Source: an uncultured Lachnospiraceae bacterium
GTDB taxonomy: Bacteria; Bacillota; Clostridia; Lachnospirales; Lachnospiraceae
DNA: 6,587 bases
NCBI GenBank assembly: GCA_910579325.1
Contig: CAJTTU010000059.1
Span: forward strand, 1-6,587
Direction of reading: 5' to 3'
Shown here: piece after piece, positions 1 through 5,394 of the stretch
Layout of the letters: the number at the start of each line of letters is the position of its first letter
Position numbering within the stretch: position 1 is the stretch's first letter
Position numbers and translations under genes: made by a program
The notes under the pieces: generated by a model
The model's database searches: none
Seen by the model: only the letters and a program-made list of their open reading frames with translations
Told to the model about the DNA's origin: nothing

Positions 1-58
1 GTATAAATGCAGGGTTTTTATTCATCTGAAGTTTAAAACGTGAATGTATTTCCAGCAT

Positions 59-106
59 CTTTCAGAGTATGTTTTCAGGATTGGTAAAAACTGCGAAAAC
101 TGAAAG
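59..106 (+). promoter_or_regulatory. possible hairpin in the glnN leader
   Basis: CTTTCAG at 59-65 is the exact reverse complement of CTGAAAG at 100-106. Inside it, TTTTC (72-76) can pair with GAAAA (95-99), leaving a bulge on the left side. The structure is A/U-rich and weak. No convincing -35/-10 pair is seen between here and the start codon: the TATATAAA run at 132-139 lies so close to the Shine-Dalgarno site that transcription would begin inside it. The start of transcription is therefore probably near or beyond the left edge, which would put this hairpin in the 5' untranslated leader. A regulatory role is a guess. Confidence 0.25.
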
Positions 107-142
107 CAGACGCGATGAGAATCCGGGAGTATATATAAAAAC

Positions 143-150
143 AGGGAGGA
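143..150 (+). promoter_or_regulatory. strong Shine-Dalgarno site of glnN
   Basis: AGGGAGGA ends seven bases before the ATG at 158. This near-perfect site at ordinary spacing fixes the start codon. The ATG at 167 is also in frame, but its spacing to this site is poorer. Confidence 0.85.
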
Positions 151-157
151 AGAAGCG

Positions 158-2275
158 ATGAGCGAGATGATCAATGTTGCGGAAGTCTTTGGCGAAAATG
201 TGTTTAATCTGGCAAAAATGAAGGAGCGGCTGCCGAAAAAAATTTATGCGGAAGTCAAGAATGTGATGGAGAACGGCGGCGAGCTGTCCGTATCCACCGC
301 CGACGTGGTGGCGAAGGCGATGAAGGACTGGGCCGTATCGAAAGGCGCCACCCATTACACCCATTGGTTCCAGCCGCTGACCGGCATCACGGCGGAAAAA
401 CATGATTCCTTTATTTCAGCCCCGGATGAAATGGGAAATACGCTTCTGGAGTTCTCCGGGAAAGAGTTGATCAAAGGCGAGCCGGACGCGTCTTCCTTCC
501 CTTCGGGCGGACTGCGGTCCACTTTTGAGGCCAGGGGCTATACGGTATGGGACTGCACTTCTCCGGCGTTTTTGAAGGAGGACGCGACGGGCGTGATTCT
601 TTGTATTCCCACGGCATTTTGTTCCTATAAGGGCGAGGCGCTGGACAAGAAGACGCCGCTTTTGCGTTCCATGGAGGCAGTCAGCAGACAGGGTCTGCGG
701 ATCGTAAAGCTGTTTGGCAATACGGAGGCTACCCGGGTGATCGCTTCGGTGGGACCGGAGCAGGAATATTTCCTGGTAGACAAGGAGAAATACCTGCAGA
801 GAAAAGACCTGATCTATGCCGGACGTACCCTGTTTGGCGCGCCAGCTCCTAAGGGCCAGGAGCTGGAGGATCAGTATTTCGGCGCGATCAGGGAGCGGGT
901 CGGCGCTTATATGAAGGAGCTGAATGTAGAGCTGTGGAAGCTTGGCATCACCTCGAAAACCCAGCATAACGAGGTGGCTCCGGCCCAGCATGAGATGGCG
1001 CCCATCTATGGTACGGCAAATATCGCTGTAGATCACAACCAGCTGGTAATGGAGACGATGAAGAAGGTGGCCGGACATCATGGGCTGACCTGTCTGCTCC
1101 ATGAAAAGCCTTTCGCCGGCGTGAATGGCTCCGGCAAGCATAATAACTGGTCGCTGGGCACGGATAACGGCGTAAACCTGTTAGACCCCGGCGATACGCC
1201 GAACCAGAACATTCAGTTTCTTCTGGTACTGGCCTGCATCATAAAGGCGGTGGACATCCATGCGGACCTTTTACGGCAGTCGGCTTCAGACGTGGGCAAT
1301 GACCACAGGCTGGGAGCCAATGAGGCGCCGCCGGCCATTATCTCCGTATTCTTAGGCGATCAGCTGGAGGATGTGGTGCGTCAGCTGGTGGAGACCGGCG
1401 AGGCGGCCAGATGCATCGAGGGCGACCGTCTGCAGGCAGGCGTAAGTTCACTGCCCAGCATTTCAAAGGATGCTACGGACCGGAACAGAACCTCGCCTTT
1501 CGCCTTCACCGGAAATAAATTTGAGTTCCGTATGGTAGGCTCCGACGACTCTATCGCCAGCCCGAACACCACCTTGAATGCGATTGTGGCCGAGGCGTTC
1601 AGCGAGGCGGCCGACATTCTGGAAAAAGCGGAAGATTTTGATATGGCGGTTCATGACCTGATCAAAAAGTATCTGGCCGGACACCAGAGGATTATTTTCA
1701 ACGGCAACGGTTATTCGGAGGAATGGGTAAAAGAAGCGGAGCGCAGGGGGCTGCCCAATATCAAGTCCATGGTGGAGGCCGTGCCTACGCTTGTGACGGA
1801 TAAGTCCGTGGCATTGTTTGAAAAGTTCGGTATTTTCACAAAAGCTGAATTGGAATCCCGCGCGGAGGTGCTGTACGAGACCTATGCGAAGACGATTAAT
1901 ATCGAGGCGCTGACGATGATCGATATGGCAGGCAAGCAGATTATTCCCGCGGTAGTGTCTTATACCACCGAGCTTGCATCCTCCGTCAGCGCAGTGAAGG
2001 AAGCCTGCCCGGAGGCAGATGCCAGCGCTCAGAAAGAGCTGTTGATCGAGACTTCCGCGCTGTTAGCCGAGGCCAGAAAGGCATTTACCGCTCTGAAAGC
2101 GGCTGTGTCCGAAGCCTCTGCCGCGGAGGAAGGCGAGGCGATGGCCTATGCCTACAAGGATAAGGTCGTTCCGGCCATGGAAGCGCTGCGCGCCCCGGTT
2201 GATCAGCTGGAGATGATCGTGGATAAAGAGTACTGGCCGATGCCTTCCTACGGCGATCTGATGTTTGAAGTATAA
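158..2275 (+). CDS. glnN: type III glutamine synthetase (glutamate-ammonia ligase)
   Basis: This 705-residue cytosolic enzyme condenses glutamate and ammonia to glutamine using ATP, the central step of ammonia assimilation. The length fits the type III family (about 700 residues, against about 450 for type I), whose members form dodecamers. Family landmarks are GPEQEYF (199-205, metal-binding glutamates), HNEVAPAQHE (270-279), NGSGKHNNWS (323-332, the catalytic glycine/histidine loop), SASDVGNDHRLGANEAPP (375-392, typical of type III) and RNRTSPFAF followed by FEFRMVGS (442-462, substrate and nucleotide contacts). The type-specific C-terminal extension is complete, ending near PMPSYGDLMFEV. 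No key residue is missing. The start is set by the Shine-Dalgarno site at 143-150. A strong terminator follows directly, so the gene is probably monocistronic, at least downstream. Many genomes label this gene glnA; glnN is the family symbol for type III. Confidence 0.97.
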   Translation: MSEMINVAEVFGENVFNLAKMKERLPKKIYAEVKNVMENGGELSVSTADVVAKAMKDWAVSKGATHYTHWFQPLTGITAEKHDSFISAPDEMGNTLLEFSGKELIKGEPDASSFPSGGLRSTFEARGYTVWDCTSPAFLKEDATGVILCIPTAFCSYKGEALDKKTPLLRSMEAVSRQGLRIVKLFGNTEATRVIASVGPEQEYFLVDKEKYLQRKDLIYAGRTLFGAPAPKGQELEDQYFGAIRERVGAYMKELNVELWKLGITSKTQHNEVAPAQHEMAPIYGTANIAVDHNQLVMETMKKVAGHHGLTCLLHEKPFAGVNGSGKHNNWSLGTDNGVNLLDPGDTPNQNIQFLLVLACIIKAVDIHADLLRQSASDVGNDHRLGANEAPPAIISVFLGDQLEDVVRQLVETGEAARCIEGDRLQAGVSSLPSISKDATDRNRTSPFAFTGNKFEFRMVGSDDSIASPNTTLNAIVAEAFSEAADILEKAEDFDMAVHDLIKKYLAGHQRIIFNGNGYSEEWVKEAERRGLPNIKSMVEAVPTLVTDKSVALFEKFGIFTKAELESRAEVLYETYAKTINIEALTMIDMAGKQIIPAVVSYTTELASSVSAVKEACPEADASAQKELLIETSALLAEARKAFTALKAAVSEASAAEEGEAMAYAYKDKVVPAMEALRAPVDQLEMIVDKEYWPMPSYGDLMFEV

Positions 2276-2286
2276 TATATAAAACC

Positions 2287-2329
2287 AAAGCCCGGCAAAT
2301 GCGGAACTGGCGCATTTGCCGGGCTTTTT
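2287..2329 (+). terminator. intrinsic terminator of glnN
   Basis: A perfect 17-base-pair stem joins 2287-2303 to 2311-2327, with a GC-rich core, a seven-base loop and a run of five T. It starts 12 bases after the glnN stop codon. The A-run on its left side could also let it work weakly on the minus strand. Confidence 0.93.
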
Positions 2330-2344
2330 AAACGGGAATGATAA

Positions 2345-2391
2345 AACAAAGATTGAACCCGCCTTGGTGAGAGGCGGGTTCAGTCTTTGTT
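2345..2391. terminator. second long hairpin, possibly a bidirectional terminator
   Basis: The arms 2345-2364 and 2372-2391 pair over 20 bases with one G-U wobble and a GC-rich centre (GAACCCGCC against GGCGGGTTC). On the + strand the stem is followed by TCTATATAAT, a poor U-tract. On the minus strand the right side of the hairpin reads TTTGTTTTATC, a better one. It could back up the glnN terminator, which ends 16 bases before it, or end a transcript arriving from the right on the minus strand. No minus-strand protein gene in the window needs it. Confidence 0.55.
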
Positions 2392-2415
2392 CTATATAAT
2401 AATGAAAAAGGGAGG

Positions 2416-2434
2416 AGAGCTGGAATCCAGCTCT
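2416..2434. repeat. short inverted repeat in the intergenic region
   Basis: AGAGCTGGA and TCCAGCTCT are perfect nine-base arms around a single central A. As RNA this gives eight base pairs with a three-base loop; as DNA it is a near-symmetric possible protein site. A GGGAGG motif abuts it on the left (2410-2415), and an ATG follows at 2440 that opens only a five-codon frame. Confidence 0.5.
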
Positions 2435-2539
2435 ATATTATGAAAAAAATTAGTTAGTAAGCATTGGTCACTTGTTTTTATCTTATGGTGATATTATAGA
2501 TGTCAATCATGTCAAGACTATGATGATACTGTAAAACTT

Positions 2540-2572
2540 TTTTGAATAAGTTTTGAACAAAATTTGAACGGG
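2540..2572 (+). repeat. three direct repeats at 11-base period upstream of the regulator
   Basis: TTTTGAATAAG (2540-2550), TTTTGAACAAA (2551-2561) and ATTTGAACGGG (2562-2572) are three consecutive imperfect copies sharing TTTGAA. The 11-base step is close to one helical turn, so a bound protein would meet the same face of the DNA three times. They lie about 100 bases upstream of the predicted promoter at 2670-2678. An operator for the adjacent helix-turn-helix protein is possible but not shown. Confidence 0.45.
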
Positions 2573-2669
2573 CAAAAGCATATCTTCTCACATATAAAAA
2601 GCAGGATGGTGTGACAGGAGCTGTGCCATATATTTCATAAAGTTGCGCACACATTTTGCACATATTTTG

Positions 2670-2678
2670 TGTTATAGT
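2670..2678 (+). promoter_or_regulatory. extended -10 promoter for the regulator gene
   Basis: TG, one base, then TATAGT (2673-2678) matches an extended -10 element. The hexamer 17 bases upstream (CACATT, 2650-2655) is a poor -35, which extended -10 promoters tolerate. Transcription would start near 2685, giving a leader of about 75 bases. A weaker alternative extended -10, TG-A-TATTAT, lies at 2489-2497. Confidence 0.5.
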
Positions 2679-2680
2679 TA

Positions 2681-2718
2681 GAGCGTGTTTGAAAAAATCA
2701 TTCCTGTCAAACACGTTC
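2681..2718. promoter_or_regulatory. inverted repeat at the regulator's predicted transcription start (possible operator or leader hairpin)
   Basis: CGTGTTTGA (2684-2692) and TCAAACACG (2707-2715) are perfect nine-base arms separated by 14 bases. Two further pairs beyond a G-U wobble extend them to 2681-2692 and 2707-2718. The perfect palindrome GTTCCGGAAC (2715-2724) overlaps the right end. The position, directly downstream of the predicted -10, suits a repressor operator. In RNA the same arms would make a hairpin ahead of the ribosome binding site. Confidence 0.45.
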
Positions 2719-2749
2719 CGGAACAGTCTTGTGAATTTGTGAAAAAATG

Positions 2750-2755
2750 AGGTGG
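2750..2755 (+). promoter_or_regulatory. Shine-Dalgarno site of the regulator
   Basis: AGGTGG ends four bases before the ATG at 2760, slightly close but acceptable. It supports that ATG as the start; translation from there gives a complete N-terminal helix-turn-helix. Confidence 0.65.
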
Positions 2756-2759
2756 AACC

Positions 2760-4193
2760 ATGCTTTTATTCAGTGAATATTTACGCGAACTGCTAAAGAA
2801 TAAACAGATGTCTGTTTCTTCGCTTGCCCGGTCGATCGGAGCGGAACGTACACAGCTTTCCAAAGCGCTGAGCGGCCAGAGGGTATTGCCCTACCACGTT
2901 CTGGATTATCTGCGTCTGACCCCGGGCGAAGAAAAAAGGCTTCGTTCTTATTATGACGATCAGTTTGAAAAAGAAGGGACGCGCCGCTCCTATGAGCTGA
3001 TCGACAGACTGTTTCAGAATCTGTCCTGTCTGGATTTTTCCACGCCGGCTTTTGAAGAAACCCGGCTGCTTATAAATCTGGAACAGTATGCAAGGGAACG
3101 GACCGTTTTTATGGGCGAAACAAATGTGCAGTTTCTGCTGCGCATGGTACTTTCTGAGGAAATGTCCCGCCCGGATGCCCGGCTGGAGCTGACTGTGCCG
3201 CCTTCGGATACCTTTTTGGTTACCGAATTGCTGCACCGCTATATGGACGATAAAATCACCATGGAGATCAGCCAGATTATCTGCTTTGACGCGGCATCCG
3301 CACAGGGGGCGGACATTAATCTTCATAATCTGGAAAGCTTTTGTCGTATTCTGCCGATCTGTCTGTTATCCGGGCAGCATTATTATCCTTATTATTACTA
3401 TGACAACAGCGCTCCACTTCATTATACCGACCCGTTCCCATATTTTATGGTAACGCACAGCTGTGTGGTCTGTTTGTCGGAAGACGGTTCCTGCGCGATG
3501 CTTTTGCGCGCTCCGGATTCGATTTCCTGCTACCGGAGGCATTTTCATGCGCTGGCGGACAGAAGTCACAGGCTGATCCAGTATACAAGTGATCCGCTGG
3601 AAATTTTAAGCTCTTATCAGAAATGCACAGGAGCGGACGGTTTTTATATGGCGATGGATCAGCCCTGTTTTGGAAGATTTTATTCTGAGGATTTTGTCCG
3701 GTCCCATCTCAGGCAGGAGCTTCCGGGTTTTGCACAGATTTTATCGGCGGCACAGGAACGCTTTTCTCTGCTTCGGACAGTGCCTGCTTTTTATACGGTC
3801 TTTTCGGAGGCGGGCGTGAGACGCTTTATGGCGGATGGGACACTGGATGATTATCCGGTGGAAATCGTCAAGCCCTTTTCTTTGCAGGTGCGGTGTCTGC
3901 TGATGCGGCAGCTGGCGGAGGGAATTCGCAGCGGAGCCGTGACCGGACACATGTTTCATGAGGGCGTATTTCCTGATTATCTTGCCATGTGTACTTCCGC
4001 GGAAAAGGGCATCGGATTTTTTACAACAAGGCAGTTTCCATTGTCGGCCGGGCTCTGTTCTGTCAGCATCCGGGAGCCAAATCTGGGTCTGGCCTTCCAT
4101 GGCTGGATGACGCGTCTGCCGGGAAGTAATCTGACGCTGACTGCAAAGGAAACCGCCGATACGCTGGAGCTGCTGACTGAACGGGCTGTCTGA
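2760..4193 (+). CDS. helix-turn-helix (XRE-like) protein with an unrecognised C-terminal region
   Basis: This 477-residue protein starts with a small helical DNA-binding domain (about 3-60). Residues 18-42, SVSSLARSIGAERTQLSKAL followed by SGQRV, have the classic XRE pattern: a scaffold helix, a turn after SIGAE, and a recognition helix TQLSKALSG. I do not recognise the remaining roughly 400 residues; no receiver, sugar-binding, peptidase or nucleotide-binding motif is evident. Visible points are a tyrosine cluster at 208-214 (YYPYYYY), scattered cysteines (90, 175, 195, 201, 235, 238, 245, 257, 289, 303) without a clean metal-site spacing, and no membrane segment or signal peptide. It is probably a cytosolic transcription regulator with an effector-sensing C-terminus. 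It has its own promoter (2670-2678), and upstream repeats suggest autoregulation. It lies downstream of glnN, but a terminator separates them, so control of glnN is not implied. DNA binding is likely; ligand and targets are unknown. Confidence 0.8.
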   Translation: MLLFSEYLRELLKNKQMSVSSLARSIGAERTQLSKALSGQRVLPYHVLDYLRLTPGEEKRLRSYYDDQFEKEGTRRSYELIDRLFQNLSCLDFSTPAFEETRLLINLEQYARERTVFMGETNVQFLLRMVLSEEMSRPDARLELTVPPSDTFLVTELLHRYMDDKITMEISQIICFDAASAQGADINLHNLESFCRILPICLLSGQHYYPYYYYDNSAPLHYTDPFPYFMVTHSCVVCLSEDGSCAMLLRAPDSISCYRRHFHALADRSHRLIQYTSDPLEILSSYQKCTGADGFYMAMDQPCFGRFYSEDFVRSHLRQELPGFAQILSAAQERFSLLRTVPAFYTVFSEAGVRRFMADGTLDDYPVEIVKPFSLQVRCLLMRQLAEGIRSGAVTGHMFHEGVFPDYLAMCTSAEKGIGFFTTRQFPLSAGLCSVSIREPNLGLAFHGWMTRLPGSNLTLTAKETADTLELLTERAV

Positions 4194-4236
4194 CCGGTAC
4201 GAATCTTTAAGTTCAGGTCTCTGATTTGGGAACCGC

Positions 4237-4265
4237 TTTACAGGGAAGCATAGTTTTGCTAAAAT
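4237..4265 (+). promoter_or_regulatory. sigma-A-type promoter of the zinc-ribbon/TPM operon
   Basis: TTTACA (4237-4242) and TAAAAT (4260-4265) each match the consensus at five of six positions, with ideal 17-base spacing. A TG at 4257-4258 adds an extended -10. Transcription would start near 4272, about 70 bases before the ATG at 4344. No clear terminator lies between the regulator's stop (4193) and this promoter, so some read-through is possible. Confidence 0.75.
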
Positions 4266-4289
4266 AAACGAGAGCGCAATCGATTGATG

Positions 4290-4324
4290 TGACATGGCGC
4301 CCCTGCAGGGAGGAGCCTGTGTCA
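4290..4324 (+). promoter_or_regulatory. imperfect hairpin in the operon leader
   Basis: TGACA (4290-4294) pairs with TGTCA (4320-4324). Inside, GGC (4296-4298) can pair with GCC (4315-4317), and CCC (4301-4303) with GGG (4308-4310). The structure buries a strong AGGGAGGAG (4307-4315), leaving the weaker AGAGG (4329-4333) as the site used by the ATG at 4344. It might affect leader folding or translation; this is inference. Confidence 0.3.
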
Positions 4325-4343
4325 GAAAAGAGGAAATGAAACT

Positions 4344-5381
4344 ATGGCAATAACTTATAAATGTCCTTCCTGCGGCGCGCCGATGGCCTTTGACGGGGAA
4401 AAGGGAACCTTATCCTGCGAATACTGTGGTACGGACCTGCCGGTGGAGGAAATAGAGCAGTCTCTGGACCAGGAGGAGTATGAAGCGCTGAAGCCGAAGG
4501 AGGGAGAGGAAGACGGAATCTTTAAAGTTTACCGCTGTACCTCCTGCGGCGCGGAAATGCTGACGGATGAGCATACCTCCGCCACGGTCTGCGGCTTCTG
4601 CGGCACTCCCGGTCTGATGGAAGACCGGCTGACGGGACAGCATAAGCCCAGCCGGGTACTGCCTTTTCAGATTTCCCGGGAGCGGGCGGAGGAAATATTC
4701 CGGCAGTGGACGAAAAGAGGGCTTCTGACCCCGGGGGATTTTTCCTCGCGGAATACGCTGGAAAAGATTACGGGTATCTACGTACCCTACTGGCTTTATG
4801 ACTATGACACCAGTGTGACGCTGACGGCCCACTGCACCCGGATTCGCCACCAGCGTAAAGGGGATTATGAATATACATATACCGACCATTTTCAGGTGTA
4901 CCGGGAAGTGGAAGGGGATTATGACAAAGTTCCGGAGGATGCTTCCGAGAAGATGGAGGATGAGTTGATGGAGCGGGCGGAACCCTTTGATTACAGTCAG
5001 ATGAAGCCCTTTGAGATGCCGTATCTGGCCGGTTTTCTGTCCGAAAAATATAACTACACCAGCGCCGAGATGGCACAGCGGGCCAAAAAGCGGGTGTCGG
5101 AGATGGCGTTTGGGGCCGCCAGAGGGACGATTAACGGTTATGCTACGGTTAATGTGACGACACAACGGATCCATCTGCGGGAGAAGGCAGTGGAATATGT
5201 ACTGCTTCCGGTGTGGATGCTGAATTACCGGTATAACGGAACCAATCAGCAGTTTCTGATTAACGGACAGTCGGGGAAAATGGTGGGAACGCTGCCGGTC
5301 AGCACCGGAAAAGCGGCGGCCTGGTTCGGCGGTATTACGGCGGCAGTATTTTTGCTGTTGAATCTGTTCCTGGGCGTATAG
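4344..5381 (+). CDS. tail-anchored double zinc-ribbon membrane protein (TFIIB-type zinc ribbon family)
   Basis: This 345-residue protein has two zinc ribbons at its N-terminus: CPSC (7-10) with CEYC (25-28), and CTSC (65-68) with CGFC (83-86). An acidic linker joins them. A mixed domain follows (about 104-320) containing PYWLYDYD (148-155) and LPVWMLNYRYNG (288-299), then INGQSGK (306-312), a pattern I associate with Firmicute proteins annotated as TFIIB-type zinc ribbon-containing. One hydrophobic helix ends the protein (about 324-344), leaving almost nothing after it, so the bulk should be cytoplasmic and anchored by its tail. The resemblance to TFIIB is confined to the zinc fold and does not imply a transcription role. 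It has its own promoter and leads an operon; the TPM gene starts 13 bases after its stop. The start is supported by AGAGG at 4329-4333. The biochemical function is unknown. Confidence 0.85.
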   Translation: MAITYKCPSCGAPMAFDGEKGTLSCEYCGTDLPVEEIEQSLDQEEYEALKPKEGEEDGIFKVYRCTSCGAEMLTDEHTSATVCGFCGTPGLMEDRLTGQHKPSRVLPFQISRERAEEIFRQWTKRGLLTPGDFSSRNTLEKITGIYVPYWLYDYDTSVTLTAHCTRIRHQRKGDYEYTYTDHFQVYREVEGDYDKVPEDASEKMEDELMERAEPFDYSQMKPFEMPYLAGFLSEKYNYTSAEMAQRAKKRVSEMAFGAARGTINGYATVNVTTQRIHLREKAVEYVLLPVWMLNYRYNGTNQQFLINGQSGKMVGTLPVSTGKAAAWFGGITAAVFLLLNLFLGV

Positions 5382-5382
5382 T

Positions 5383-5389
5383 AAGGGGG
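5383..5389 (+). promoter_or_regulatory. Shine-Dalgarno site of the TPM gene
   Basis: AAGGGGG ends five bases before the ATG at 5395 and sits in the 13-base gap after the zinc-ribbon stop codon. Together with that gap it supports co-transcription and this start. Confidence 0.75.
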
Positions 5390-5394
5390 CGTTT

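Larger units (their letters stand above)
2337..2486 (-). ncRNA. candidate minus-strand small RNA between glnN and the regulator (speculative)
   Basis: Read on the minus strand, a perfect TATAAT lies at 2498-2493 and two TTGACAT copies lie at 2515-2509 and 2506-2500, the second with a weak GATAAA 18 bases downstream. A transcript starting near 2486 would contain the short hairpin at 2434-2416, a single-stranded CCUCCC at 2415-2410, and the long hairpin at 2391-2345 ending in a U-rich tail. This layout resembles Firmicute small RNAs with C-rich target-binding motifs. Against it, the perfect -10 has no well-spaced -35, and both hairpins have other explanations. No protein is encoded. Confidence 0.2.

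Noticed and set aside
130..139. TATATATAAA as a -10 box for glnN
   Set aside because: No -35 is found at 16-18 bases upstream, and transcription would begin inside the Shine-Dalgarno site.
416..1141. A 241-codon minus-strand frame inside glnN
   Set aside because: It lies entirely within a clear type III glutamine synthetase and has no recognisable domain.
2643..2678. TTGCGC or TTGCAC as a -35 for the regulator promoter
   Set aside because: Their spacings to TATAGT are 24 and 10 bases, outside the workable range; the extended -10 explanation is better.
2478..2714. A 78-codon minus-strand frame in the intergenic region
   Set aside because: It would start at a GTG without a Shine-Dalgarno site, and it runs through the promoter, inverted repeat and direct repeats of the regulator.
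3741..4295. A 184-codon minus-strand frame opposite the end of the regulator
   Set aside because: It is a shadow of the + strand gene with no motif, and its first codons lie over the operon promoter.
4294..4353. A 19-residue frame overlapping the start of the zinc-ribbon gene
   Set aside because: It has no Shine-Dalgarno site and runs through the one used by the real gene.
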